Positions 11,011 to 20,699 of a stretch of DNA of 64,000 bases are shown piece by piece. The stretch spans positions 64,948,660 through 65,012,659 of the forward strand of contig JBANSL010000005.1 of NCBI GenBank assembly GCA_037127255.1, read 5' to 3'. This DNA is from Persicaria tinctoria. Lineage: Eukaryota > Streptophyta > Magnoliopsida > Caryophyllales > Polygonaceae. Within the stretch, counting starts at the first letter, position 1. Every line of letters starts with the position of its first letter. Both the position numbers and the translations under genes were made by a program. Below the pieces are notes generated by a model. The model did not search any database. It was given only the letters and a program-made list of their open reading frames with translations, and was not told where the DNA came from.

Positions 11011-11946
11011 GTAAGGGATTTGATCCCGCAGGTTTGTCGGACAAACGACTTTGCTGATATCGTTCTTGGCTTTGCCCAATTTAGGGCTTGCTTTTCTTTT
11101 GCTCTGGCTAGTTGAAATCCCCCCTTTGAACATTCCAGATTTGCACTTAATTTTGGATTTGAGATTCAACTCACTCGAATCTGTTGATTTTCCCTTTTGC
11201 CAAGGAATTTTGACGCCTCAAAGGAACACACCATTTTTCTGAGGGCACTTTGTGTTTGATTTTGTTTGATTTAGACCTAAATTGACCAGTCTGAAATGCT
11301 CAAATTTAATGGTATTCTCTTTGCCAGGGATTACATTTTTGACAAGGCCAGAGGAAAACTTGCTCTCGATTGCAACCGGTGGCGTAGATGGAGCTTTGGA
11401 CTTGCAAACTTGGCTCATTAACCGGCCTGCAGACCCACCAGAAGCAAGTACAGATAGCTCTTGTGGGGTTGAGGAGGATAAAGGCCAAATGGCGGATGCC
11501 CCAGGTCTGTTCAAACTTTGCTGAACCTTGACTATCCATTTTACTTTCAGATCTTCAGTTCAAGCGTTTATGAGATTGCTTTTTGCTTCAATTAGAATTT
11601 CATGATAAAAACCCATTTATTAAGTTTCATCAATTGCTTATGAGATTGCTTCTTGAGCGACTGTTATTGAGATACAATATGCTCTAATTGCATTTGTGTT
11701 GGCTTGACTGAAATCCAAATGCATTTCCTTTCCTTTTTGCAACTGATGTACTGTTGTGCTCTGTTATATGGCCATCCAGCACCAGGTTTAGACTTAGTCT
11801 TTTTACTGTTTAGCCTCTTTTTTTGTCAATTTGGGTAGAAGTTAAAGACTGTTTGTCCCTCTCCTGTTTTCTTTTTGCTTTTAGGCATCCGTTTCATAGA
11901 ACTTGTGAACTGTTTTAGTATTCAAAGCCCCATGAGTAGAAAAATC

Positions 11947-12211
11947 AGCAGCATTTCGTTGCTATAAACCGATCCACGCCGGGATCGAAAGTAGCGACGA
12001 GAGACTAAACTCTCGAGCCGCTAATGCCTCCTGGTGAATTTTTTGCAGCATTTCGGTGCTATGGGTCGATCCACGCCGGGATCGGGGGTAGCGACGAGAG
12101 ACTAAACTCTCGAGCCGCTGAGTCAGAATGGGGCCGCGATGAGAGACTAAACTCTCGAGCCGCTGAGCCAGGATCGAAGGTCGCGACGAGAGACTGAACT
12201 CTCAAGCCGCT
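11947..12211. repeat. Four-copy hairpin array in Tat LTR
   Basis: Four units containing GAGAGACTAAACTCTC-type hairpins (CGAGAG-ACTAAA-CTCTCG), most flanked by GCG...CGC arms, end near 12029, 12119, 12163 and 12211. The first two lie in longer units sharing 'gatccacg(c/t)cgggatcg'. The same array is in the 5' LTR at 39615-39879. Confidence 0.75.
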
Positions 12212-12377
12212 AGGATCCATTTGATTTCCTGTTTGCTTTTGTACCTGCAAAATAAACATGAAGAAAGGGAGGAAGAGTCTACCTTCGTCTGATCAGTAAG
12301 TCTTGAACAACAAAACTGTTTCTTGCTTGTAGTTTGCTTTCGTTTACTGTCTCTGCACTCTTTCTTCTTACAATTAT

Positions 12378-12382
12378 GGGGT
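12378..12382. repeat. Target-site duplication of Athila-2, left copy
   Basis: GGGGT, repeated at 24589-24593. The uninterrupted site with one GGGGT is preserved at 40046-40050 in the other Tat LTR. Confidence 0.95.
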
Positions 12383-13659
12383 TGATAATGCATATTTTAG
12401 ATAGGCATTATAGATACATTTAGTGTAATTAGGTTGCATTTCTTGCTTGCGTTATTGTTAAATTGCATCTTGTGTTTATTTTAGAAAAGTTCGGATTCTG
12501 CGCAATTTTGTGTTTATCTCGCAGATGGAATCGGAACACATTTGGGAGATGCGATATCTCGAAGAGGAACACAAGATACATGGGAAGGAACAAGGAAGAA
12601 AGAAGCAAGACAAGACGAGAGAAGCCCGCAAAGGAAGCAAAGGTCACGGCGAAACTACATGCCGCGGGCGCCGCAGCTATTGCCGCGGCCGCAGCAGTGC
12701 CCGCCGCAGCGGGTAGCGAGGAAGACAGTTGCGGCGGGCGCCGCAACACTTGCGGCGGCCGCCGCACGTACGGCTAGCGCACACCCATTTTTGGAAAACC
12801 CTAGTTTTTATCTATTTTTGTTTAGAGGCCGAATTGGATCTTTTTATTAGGCCTTTTATGTTATTTTTCAGAATCATTCATTCTATTCATTCAACCATTA
12901 GACTTTTTAGAGATTTTGAGCTATGTCTTCCATGAGGAACTAAACTCATCTATTCTGCCTGCAATTTGAAGCTTTATTCGGATTGATTGTGAGTTTCTAA
13001 TTCTCGCTCCTAGTTTCCTATTTGTGAATGCTTCGACTTCTTTGTGCTTAATTAATTATTGATTTGTTCTATCTTGTCTGGCCAACTCGTTAGATCAATT
13101 CAATCGCTAAGGTTTTGTAGATTCCTGGTTGTGAACCTTAACCTAAGTGGCAAACTTATTCATTTAGGGCTGGTTGAACTAATTGAATAAGTAGGAAGTT
13201 GAATGTGTTGTTAAATCCTTTTTTAGGGACTGCAAATACCTTGGCTAATCTCTGAACTTAAAGCTATCAATTGGGTTAAATCCTTCTTTAGGGACTGTTC
13301 GATTGATAAGGGTTGCTAGGACTGGTTGGACTAGTAACTATATTAGGTCGGGACAAGGGCATTCATAGGAAACATAATAGGACGAGAAGAAGTTACAAGG
13401 ATCGCTTCAATCCAATAAAGTGGAAAATTGTAGGTGGAATTGCTTCTCTAAATTGTTTAAACCAAAATCACTTATTCTGCTTTCGTTAATTTGCTTTAAA
13501 AACTTTCACACAAAAAACCCCCAATCTGGTTACTTAATCAACGTTAAAATCACATTTGAGTTATAAATTTCCCTGTGGGATCGACCTCTTACTTATTACT
13601 ATACTAGTTATAGGTTTGAGTTTCTTTGGCGGAATCAACGACATGTTTCCCGTCCGTCA
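12383..13659 (+). repeat. 5' LTR of Athila-2
   Basis: TGATAATGCATATTTTA ... CGTCCGTCA. It contains GC-palindrome units at 12660-12675, 12681-12693, 12698-12708, 12730-12745 and the perfect palindrome 12751-12766. Small open frames over these units are repeated exactly in the 3' LTR and are not credible genes. Confidence 0.95.
12660..12766 (+). repeat. GC-rich palindromic micro-repeat array in Athila-2 LTR
   Basis: Five units, including TGCGGCGGGCGCCGCA (12730-12745) and the perfect palindrome TGCGGCGGCCGCCGCA (12751-12766). The same array is at 23589-23695 in the 3' LTR. Confidence 0.85.
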
Positions 13660-13663
13660 AATT

Positions 13664-13681
13664 TGGCGCCGTTGCCGGGGA
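13664..13681 (+). other. Primer-binding site of Athila-2 (tRNA-Asp)
   Basis: TGGCGCCGTTGCCGGGGA, four bases (AATT) after the LTR terminal CA. It matches the well-known Athila primer site complementary to the 3' end of plant tRNA-Asp. A second copy lies inside gag at 14145-14162. Confidence 0.9.
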
Positions 13682-13737
13682 ATTTTTATTAAATTCTTGT
13701 GTGTTTTTAGTGTTGATTTTGGTGTGGACCGTCTTAT

Positions 13738-14976
13738 ATGGTCCATACCCGTGCTACTAATTCATCTTTGTTACCATTTGATACAGAGATTGAAAGGACC
13801 CTTGCCGCTCTGAGGCGAGAAGTTCGTGATCGCTTTCGCGAACTCCCTTTTGATCAACAAGAACCGACAACAGAGATGGCTGACGATGCAAATCGCACTC
13901 TTAAGGAGCTTTCTGCTCCTGATGTGGCACAGCAACCCCTGGCAATCCAATTTCCTGCGCTAGCAGAAGGGGTTAAATTTGAGCTTAAGTCTGGGGTAAT
14001 TCATCTTTTACCCAAGTTTCATGGGTTGAGTGGGGAGGACCCCCACAAGCATCTGGCTGAATTCCATAGGGTGGTAGTTGGGATGAAACCTGAGGACGTC
14101 ACTGCAGAGCAAATCAAATTGAGAGCTTTTCCCTCCGTCAAATTTGGCGCCGTTGCCGGGGATCTATTACCGCCGGGATCTATTACCACTTGGGCTGAGA
14201 TGAAAAGAGTCTTCCTAGAGATGTACTTCCCTGCAACAAAGCTAAATGCTTTGAAAAGGTGTATCAGCAGCATTGAGCAGTACGCTACAGAGTCTATACA
14301 TGAGTACTTTGAACGCTTCAAGAAACTCTGCGCCAGCTGCCCAAGCCATGGGTACTCTCAAAAGGATCTGGTCCTCTTTTTATTTAATGGTTTGACTGAT
14401 ATGGAGCGCAAGACGGTAAATTCTGCTTGTGGAGGAAATATGCTTAATAAGACACCTACCGCAGCTTGGGAGGTGTTTAGGGAGCTATCTGAGGGCTCCA
14501 GACAGTTCACCAAAAGCCCTCGGGCTAGGGGTGTACTCGCTGTTGATGCGCCTGTGGCTGCACTTCAGACGGATATGGCAGAGGTCAAGGAGATGATGAA
14601 ACAATTGGTCCTTGATAGAAATCCTCAACAACTAAAGGCATGTGGTCTTTGCAATCAATTCACTCATCCTATGGAGATGTGCCCGATCCTACAAGATCCT
14701 AATGTTGATTTGAATGCCATTGGGAATTTCGCCCAACAAAGGCCTAGACAAGGCAATTATGGAAATCCTGTGTATTTCAACAACAATAACTACAATAGGG
14801 GCTATCAGCAAGGCTACGGGAACTATCAAGCACCCCTCAATCAGCAAGGGGGGCAACAGGAAAGGCCTCAACAACAATTCGAACCTCGACAGGGAGGTCA
14901 GCAGCAGTCAAATAGGGATAATGAGGATCCACTGCAGAAACTGTCACGATTGGTCATGAGGAATGAAAAACAATAG
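13738..14976 (+). CDS. gag: Athila-2 gag
   Basis: 412 codons starting MVHTRATNSSL, ending at an in-frame TAG. Residues about 80-270 form the retrotransposon gag (capsid-like) region, with the typical TTWAEMKRVFLEMYFPA and SIEQYATESIHEYFERFKKL stretches. A CCHC zinc knuckle (CGLCNQFTHPMEMC) lies at about residues 302-315, followed by an Asn/Gln/Gly-rich tail. The protein packages element RNA in cytoplasmic particles. Oddity: residues about 132-143 are encoded by a copy of the element's own LTR-end/primer site, replacing the segment that in Athila-3 reads FTFKDSTSDWLYY. Confidence 0.9.
   Translation: MVHTRATNSSLLPFDTEIERTLAALRREVRDRFRELPFDQQEPTTEMADDANRTLKELSAPDVAQQPLAIQFPALAEGVKFELKSGVIHLLPKFHGLSGEDPHKHLAEFHRVVVGMKPEDVTAEQIKLRAFPSVKFGAVAGDLLPPGSITTWAEMKRVFLEMYFPATKLNALKRCISSIEQYATESIHEYFERFKKLCASCPSHGYSQKDLVLFLFNGLTDMERKTVNSACGGNMLNKTPTAAWEVFRELSEGSRQFTKSPRARGVLAVDAPVAALQTDMAEVKEMMKQLVLDRNPQQLKACGLCNQFTHPMEMCPILQDPNVDLNAIGNFAQQRPRQGNYGNPVYFNNNNYNRGYQQGYGNYQAPLNQQGGQQERPQQQFEPRQGGQQQSNRDNEDPLQKLSRLVMRNEKQ
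14134..14162 (+). repeat. Internal copy of the LTR-end/primer-binding site within gag
   Basis: 29 bases identical to 13653-13681, running from the LTR terminal TCCGTCA through AATT and the complete 18-base primer site. The bases just upstream (CCC before TCCGTCA) match the 3' LTR version better than the 5' LTR. Next to it GGATCTATTACC occurs twice (14160-14171 and 14176-14187), suggesting a microhomology-driven template jump. The reading frame is kept. Confidence 0.9.
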
Positions 14977-14985
14977 TCAGAGCGG

Positions 14986-17900
14986 ATGGAGAACCTAGAA
15001 AAGCAGCAATCCGATCGGATGACAAAGCTTGAGAATCAAATGAGTCAGCTCATTCAAATCTTAAGTGCTAAAGAGGCAAATAGTTCTGGTAAGCTTCCGT
15101 CACAGACCATTGAGAATCCGACAAAGGAGAATGTCAGTGCTGTAACACTTAGGAGTGGCAAGGAACTGGTTGCCACAAAGCAAAAAGACGATGAGGAGAT
15201 AATGGACGAAGAAATAGAAATCATTGAAGGTGAAAACGGCCAAACGGTGGTGCGGCGCCCGCCGCAGGCCCCTGCGGCGCCCGCCGCCAGAGACGGATTC
15301 CAAGCCGCGCCCGCCGCAGGAGAAACCTGGCAAGCTGCGGCGCCCGCCGCATCACCTGCCGCGCCCGCCGCTGCCTCACCCGTCGCCGATTCGTCTCCTG
15401 GTACGTTTTCTCCCTTACCTCTTTCCTCTTCTCTCCCTCTTTCTCCTTCTTCTTCTTCTTCTTCTACTCCTTCTTCTCCCTTACCTATGGAGACTCCAAA
15501 GCCCGTTCCGCCCTTCCCGGAAGCTTTGAAGGATACAAGGAGGTATGAGAACGACAAGGAAATCTTCGAGACATTCAGTAAGTGCGAGGTAAATATTCCT
15601 TTGCTTAATTTGATCAAAAGCATCCCTCGATATGCTAAATTTTTGAAGGAACTTTGCACTATCAAGCGGAACCAAAAGCTAAAAGGTAAGCAAAAGGTGA
15701 AGGTAAGCGAACATGTCACTGCTGTCTTTCAAAAGCGTATGCCTGAAAAGTGTAGTGATCCTGGTATGTTTGCTATTCCATGTGTGATAGGTGATACTAA
15801 ATTTGACAAAGCCATGTTAGATTTAGGAGCATCTATTAATGTTTTGCCTACTAGTGTTTATCATGCTTTGGGGTTGGGACCTCTGAATGACATTCGGGTA
15901 GTAATTCAACTTGCTGATCGATCTACTATCTACCCGAAAGGGATTGTTGAAGATGTCTTGGTTATGGTTGACAACTTGATATTCCCTGCTGATTTCTTTG
16001 TGATTGACATGGGTCCTGGTAACAGTGAAGGCCCTATTCTATTGGGCAGACCTTTCTTGAAAACTGCTAGGACCAAGATAGATGTCTATTCAGGATCTCT
16101 CACTATGGAATTTGATGGTCAACGAGTTGAATATAATATTTATGATTCCATGAAATTCCCATCTGATGATCCTTCTCTGTGCTTTATGGATGCTATTGAT
16201 ACTATGGCACAGGATTGCTTTGATTTGGAATGTATTGATGAGATGGAAGTTGCCTTACAGGCTCCTATAGATGAAATTGCTAGAGATTATGTATTGCCAT
16301 CTGACTTGCAGGAGGCTATAGTAGCTTTAGACCATAGATCTCCCACATATGTTCCACCAAGGGGAGACCGCATCGAGCTGACCATTCCCACTGAAAAGCT
16401 TCTTCCATCTATTATCCAAGCGCCTGATGTTGAATTGAAACAACTTCCTACTCACCTTAAATATGCTTTTCTTGGTGAAAATGATACTCTACCTGTCATT
16501 ATTTCTAACAAATTGACATTTGGACAGGAGGAGCGATTGGTGACTGTTCTAAAGGAGAACAAGGAGGCGCTAGGATGGACAATAGCAGACATTAAGGGCA
16601 TCAGTCCTACCCTCCTCATGCATAGGATACTATTAGAGGATGATGCCAAGCCATCTAGACAACCTCAGCGAAGACTCAACCCGCCAATGATGGAAGTGGT
16701 AAAGAAGGAGGTGCTGAAGCTCCTTCAGGCAGGTATGATTTTTCCCATATCTGATAGCAAATGGGTGAGTCCTAATCAGGTTGTCCCTAAGAAGGGAGGG
16801 ATTACTGTTGTTGAAAATCAGGATGGTGAATTGGTCCCTAGCAGGGTTCAAACTGGATGGAGAGTCTGTATTGATTATAGGAAATTGAATGCAGTTACTC
16901 GCAAGGATCATTTCCCCCTCCTTTTTATTGATCAGATGCTTGAGCGTCTTGCCGGCCGCTCCTTTTATTGTTTCTTAGATGGCTACTCAGGATATTTTCA
17001 GGTACCCATAGCACCGGAGGACCAAGAAAAAACGACTTTTACATGCCCCTTTGGCACTTTTGCATATCGCAGAATGCCTTTTGGGCTATGTAACGCACCT
17101 GGGACTTTCCAACGGTGTATGGTGAGCATATTTTCTGAGTATGTGGAACATTTTATTGAAGTATTTATGGATGACTTCACTGTGCATGGTGATGATTTTG
17201 ATACTTGCTTACATCATCTGTCACTTGTGCTTAAGCGTTGTGCAGACACCAACTTGGTTCTTAATTATGAAAAGTGTCATTTTATGGTTGAGCAAGGTAT
17301 TGTGTTGGGTCATATTGTATCTAGCAGGGGTCTTGAGGTAGATAAGGCTAAAATTGATGTTATTCAGTCTCTACCTTACCCTACCAATGTGCGTGAGATT
17401 CGCTCCTTTTTAGGCCATGCAGGGTTCTATCGCAGGTTTATTAAGGATTTTTCTAAGATTTCTGCACCTCTGTGTGATTTATTGAAAAAGGAAGTAGCTT
17501 TTGAGTTTGATGACAGGTGTAGAGCATCTTTTGATGAGCTTAAAGGTCGCCTAACTAGCGCTCCTATAATCCAAGCACCCATATGGTCGCAACCTTTTGA
17601 GATTATGTGTGTTGCTAGCGATTACGCTGTGGGGGCTGTTTTGGGACAAAAGGAAGGAAGGAGCTCGCATGTCATCTACTATGCCTCCATGACTCTGAAT
17701 GGAGCACAAAGGAACTACTCAACCACTGAGAAAGAGCTTCTGGTTGTGGTCTTTGCACTGGAGAAATTTCGCTCCTACCTCCTAGGAGCTAAGGTAATTG
17801 TCTTCACTGATCACGCTGCTCTCCGTTATCTATTAACTAAGAAAGAAGCGAAACCAAGATTGATTCGATGGATTTTACTTTTGAGTGAATTTGACATCGA

Positions 17901-18786
17901 AATCAAAGATAAGAAAGGTGCAGAAAACTTAGTGGCGGACCACCTCAGCAGACTTGTCCAAGAAGAGGACAAGCCGGAAGATCAAAGACCTATTCACGGT
18001 GAGTTCCCTGATGATACACTGTTTTACTTAACTCACACATCTTCGTTGCAGCTGCAGGAACAAACAAGGACGGAGAGTCCTGATGAGGTAAGTCCTGATA
18101 TTTCTGAATTGTTGATGGGTGTCCATACTCCTCGACCTTGGTTCGCCAATATGGTGAATTTCTTGGTCACGGGAGAATTTCCACCGAGATTTACAAAGGC
18201 TCAAAAGGACAAGATTCGACATGACTCTCGCTTCTACGTCTGGGATGACCCCTACCTTTGGAAACATTGTGCTGATCAGGTAATTAGGAGGTGTCTGCCG
18301 GACAATGAGGTACAATCTGTCCTTACCTTTTGTCATGCTCATGAATGTGGAGGCCACTTTGGTCCTCAAAAGACCGCTAGGAAAGTGTTAGAAGCAGGTT
18401 TCTTTTGGCCCCACTTATTTAGAGATGCTAATGCCTTCTGCAAATCATGCGATAGATGTCAAAGGGTCGGGAACATATCTGCTAGGAATGAAATGCCACA
18501 AACAACTGTCATATTCTGTGAAATTTTTGATGTTTGGGGTATCGATTTTATGGGTCCCTTCCCTAGTTCTTTTGGGAATTTATATATTTTGCTTGCGGTG
18601 GACTATGTCTCCAAGTGGGTGGAGGCAAAGGCCACCAGAACTGATGATTCTAAAGTGGTTGCAGATTTCCTGAAAGACACCATTTTCGCAAGATTTGGGG
18701 TGCCTAAGGCTATAATTAGTGACAGAGGGACACATTTCTGCAACAGGACGATCACTGCCCTGTTAAAGAAATATCATGTCACATAG
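14986..18786 (+). CDS. pol: Athila-2 pol: protease, RT, RNase H, integrase N-part
   Basis: In the same frame as gag, beginning after the TAG (first ATG 14986). Coiled-coil segment ([15 protein letters not shown]), then an Ala/Pro-rich linker encoded by GC-palindrome units, then protease ([11 protein letters not shown], about 15821-15850). RT has FLDGYSGY and the FMDDF catalytic motif near 17165. RNase H ([20 protein letters not shown]) and integrase follow, with an H-C zinc-binding part ([10 protein letters not shown] ... CKSCDRC), WGIDF and SDRGTHF. It is cut by an in-frame TAG just before the third integrase acidic residue. Confidence 0.92.
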   Translation: MENLEKQQSDRMTKLENQMSQLIQILSAKEANSSGKLPSQTIENPTKENVSAVTLRSGKELVATKQKDDEEIMDEEIEIIEGENGQTVVRRPPQAPAAPAARDGFQAAPAAGETWQAAAPAASPAAPAAASPVADSSPGTFSPLPLSSSLPLSPSSSSSSTPSSPLPMETPKPVPPFPEALKDTRRYENDKEIFETFSKCEVNIPLLNLIKSIPRYAKFLKELCTIKRNQKLKGKQKVKVSEHVTAVFQKRMPEKCSDPGMFAIPCVIGDTKFDKAMLDLGASINVLPTSVYHALGLGPLNDIRVVIQLADRSTIYPKGIVEDVLVMVDNLIFPADFFVIDMGPGNSEGPILLGRPFLKTARTKIDVYSGSLTMEFDGQRVEYNIYDSMKFPSDDPSLCFMDAIDTMAQDCFDLECIDEMEVALQAPIDEIARDYVLPSDLQEAIVALDHRSPTYVPPRGDRIELTIPTEKLLPSIIQAPDVELKQLPTHLKYAFLGENDTLPVIISNKLTFGQEERLVTVLKENKEALGWTIADIKGISPTLLMHRILLEDDAKPSRQPQRRLNPPMMEVVKKEVLKLLQAGMIFPISDSKWVSPNQVVPKKGGITVVENQDGELVPSRVQTGWRVCIDYRKLNAVTRKDHFPLLFIDQMLERLAGRSFYCFLDGYSGYFQVPIAPEDQEKTTFTCPFGTFAYRRMPFGLCNAPGTFQRCMVSIFSEYVEHFIEVFMDDFTVHGDDFDTCLHHLSLVLKRCADTNLVLNYEKCHFMVEQGIVLGHIVSSRGLEVDKAKIDVIQSLPYPTNVREIRSFLGHAGFYRRFIKDFSKISAPLCDLLKKEVAFEFDDRCRASFDELKGRLTSAPIIQAPIWSQPFEIMCVASDYAVGAVLGQKEGRSSHVIYYASMTLNGAQRNYSTTEKELLVVVFALEKFRSYLLGAKVIVFTDHAALRYLLTKKEAKPRLIRWILLLSEFDIEIKDKKGAENLVADHLSRLVQEEDKPEDQRPIHGEFPDDTLFYLTHTSSLQLQEQTRTESPDEVSPDISELLMGVHTPRPWFANMVNFLVTGEFPPRFTKAQKDKIRHDSRFYVWDDPYLWKHCADQVIRRCLPDNEVQSVLTFCHAHECGGHFGPQKTARKVLEAGFFWPHLFRDANAFCKSCDRCQRVGNISARNEMPQTTVIFCEIFDVWGIDFMGPFPSSFGNLYILLAVDYVSKWVEAKATRTDDSKVVADFLKDTIFARFGVPKAIISDRGTHFCNRTITALLKKYHVT
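15251..15372 (+). repeat. GC-palindrome units inside the Athila-2 pol linker
   Basis: TGCGGCGCCCGCCGCA at 15251-15266 and 15336-15351, with variants at 15273-15288, 15304-15318 and about 15357-15372. In frame they encode APAA-type stretches in a disordered linker upstream of protease, so they are tolerated in protein. Confidence 0.85.
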
Positions 18787-18789
18787 AGA

Positions 18790-19428
18790 GTGTCCACTGC
18801 CTATCATCCACAGACCAATGGTCAAGCGGAGATATCAAATAGGGAGATAAAGACCATTCTGGAGAAAACAGTGGCACCCAACAGAAAGGATTGGAGTCTA
18901 AGGCTCAATGACGCTCTTTGGGCCTATCGGACAGCTTATAAAACCCCTATTGGTATGTCCCCTTATCGTATTGTCTTTGGAAAAGCCTGTCATCTTCCTG
19001 TAGAGCTTCAGCATAAGGCATATTGGGCTGTAAAGAATTGCAACATGAGGTTGGATGAAGTGGGTGGATTTAGGAAACTTCAGTTGCAAGAGCTAGAGGA
19101 ATTGCGTCTGGATGCTTACGATAATGCAGTGATCTATAAGGAGAAGACAAAGGCTTGGCATGACAAGCATATTCTGCGGAAAGAGCTAGCAATAGGAGAC
19201 AAGGTCCTTCTATACAAATCACGCTTGAAACTCTTCCCTGGAAAGCTTAGATCAAGGTGGGAAGGACCATACACCATCTCAAAGATATTCCCTCATGGAG
19301 CAATTGAACTCTATGACCCTAAATCTCATGAGCTCTTTAAGGTCAATGGGCATAGAGTTAAGCCTTACTTTGAGAACGTACCACATAATGAAGAAGAGGA
19401 GTTGGTGCTTGCTGAACCAACCGACTAG
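18790..19428 (+). CDS. pol: Athila-2 integrase C-part (same frame as pol)
   Basis: 212 codons continuing the pol frame after the TAG at 18784-18786. It begins [20 protein letters not shown], which holds the catalytic Glu of the integrase D,D-35-E core, and ends with the conserved Athila tail [12 protein letters not shown]. In relatives the codon before RVSTAYHPQ is normally a His or Gln codon, so the TAG looks like a point mutation. As a separate protein it would have no function. Confidence 0.88.
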   Translation: MSTAYHPQTNGQAEISNREIKTILEKTVAPNRKDWSLRLNDALWAYRTAYKTPIGMSPYRIVFGKACHLPVELQHKAYWAVKNCNMRLDEVGGFRKLQLQELEELRLDAYDNAVIYKEKTKAWHDKHILRKELAIGDKVLLYKSRLKLFPGKLRSRWEGPYTISKIFPHGAIELYDPKSHELFKVNGHRVKPYFENVPHNEEEELVLAEPTD

Positions 19429-19478
19429 GCCACTCAAGGGCCATCACGTCGAGCCAACGACTTAAAACAAAGGCGCTT

Positions 19479-19502
19479 CTCGGGAGGTAACCCGAGGTAA
19501 GT
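19479..19502 (+). promoter_or_regulatory. Post-pol hairpin with splice-donor-like tail
   Basis: Perfect 6-bp stem CTCGGG (19479-19484) / CCCGAG (19491-19496), loop AGGTAA, then GTAAGTT. It is the counterpart of 879-902 in Athila-1. Confidence 0.55.
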
Positions 19503-19637
19503 TCCCTATCGTTCTCATTTTTATTGTTGTTTTAGTTAATGACCATTAGCTAATCTAGGAGTAATCATATAGGTAGTTAATTAATTAACTTAATTTATAT
19601 AAAAAAAAAAAAAATTGAATAAACCCGAGTACAGCGA

Positions 19638-19778
19638 GCGGCGGCCGCTGCACCCGCTGCGGTGCCCACCGCCAGGGGGGCTGTTTCAAGCGGCACCCGC
19701 CGCAAGTAAACACAAGAGAGTTGCGGCGGCCGCCGCACCGTCTGCGGCGCCCGCCGCAACGGTACCCCCATCTCGGAC

Positions 19779-19814
<36 letters not shown>

Positions 19815-20080
19815 TGTAAAATAAGTTAAATACATACATACCTGTACACCCGTGCTACCTCTTCCAAAACCCTACCTTCACCAAAACCTCCATAGCCACA
19901 CCAAAGCTCTCCTTTTTTCTCCTCCCCACCACCAAATCCGACCACCTTGCCACCTATTTCCATCTTTTTCACCTCCTCTTTGCCGGATCTAGCCCCCACA
20001 GTTCCGCTCTCCACCGATTCCGTCTCCGAGACGCCGGATCCCGTGCTGCGCCCGCCGCTTCACTTGCTGCGCCCGCCGCC
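19638..20080 (+). repeat. GC-palindrome units downstream of Athila-2 pol
   Basis: Units at about 19638-19653, 19722-19737 (perfect palindrome TGCGGCGGCCGCCGCA), 19743-19758, 20047-20059 and 20068-20080. The last two lie in the presumed leader of the downstream ORF. T and A homopolymer runs at 19777-19812 separate the groups. Confidence 0.8.
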
Positions 20081-20162
20081 GGCCTGTTCTCCACCAGATC
20101 CGGAGCACTGCAGCCCTAAATCCCCGAAAATCTTCAAGTTTCCTACCCTTTAAACTCTCAAG
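19813..20162 (+). promoter_or_regulatory. Presumed internal promoter/leader exon of the Athila ORF
   Basis: A C/T-rich, G-poor stretch (19855-19990) like a plant 5' leader, ending TCTCAAG|GTATGATTTTC, a good 5' splice site at 20162/20163. The matching acceptor is directly before the ATG of the downstream ORF. I see no definite TATA box. Confidence 0.4.
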
Positions 20163-20699
20163 GTATGATTTTCTTAACCTTTTCTCTCCATATTTGAGAT
20201 TTTTTTAAATGTGGATTGGAACTAGGTAGAGATTTGATTTTTGGGTGTTTGTTCATTGTGTAAAAGTGGAAATTTGTGTTTTACATGTGTTTGGAAATTA
20301 GGGGAATGAATTTTTATATGATGGAAAGACTGATTTTGGTTAGGGCTATAAGATTTGGAGTTGAAATTTTTGTGAGAAAAGGTGACATTTGTGTGGGATA
20401 GTATTATTGTTCTTTAAAGTTTGATATTTGTGGAAGCATGAAATATGGGCTGCTTTTCCATTGTTAATGTGGGGCTAATCTTAGAGCTTTTTGGTGTGAA
20501 TTGAATATATGAGGTATGATTATTGATATATTATGAAGTGTTCTTGAGCTTGGGTTGCTTATTGGAGATCTTGAGCCACTTGTGATGTGCTTTGCATGTG
20601 TGTTTTATTTGGCTTGGATTATGTTTGAATTGTGCTTGGTAGTGTTGAAATCTGAATCTGTTTGGGGATGTCAATATATACTGCTGGAATTTGTTACAG
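20163..20699 (+). other. Predicted leader intron before the Athila ORF
   Basis: 537 bp, GT...AG, T-rich throughout, with acceptor TTTGTTACAG abutting the ATG at 20700. Composition and splice sites fit a plant intron. This would let a spliced RNA deliver the downstream ORF. Confidence 0.55.

Larger units (their letters stand above)
10048..12382 (-). repeat. 3' LTR of Tat element, segment 1
   Basis: Aligns without net gaps to 37716-40050 (constant offset 27,668). It is bounded on the left by element Y and on the right by Athila-2. Inside are two copies of the CTACGTA two-hairpin unit, a CT-rich tract (10654-10680) and a four-copy hairpin array (11947-12211). Confidence 0.9.

Noticed and set aside
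12429..12777. Open frames over the GC palindromes, repeated at 23358-23706
   Set aside because: Present identically in both LTRs, Ala/Gly/Arg-rich translations of the palindrome array; no support as genes.
15054..15719. 221-codon minus-strand frame over the Athila-2 pol linker
   Set aside because: It is the antisense shadow of an Ala/Pro/Ser-rich linker.
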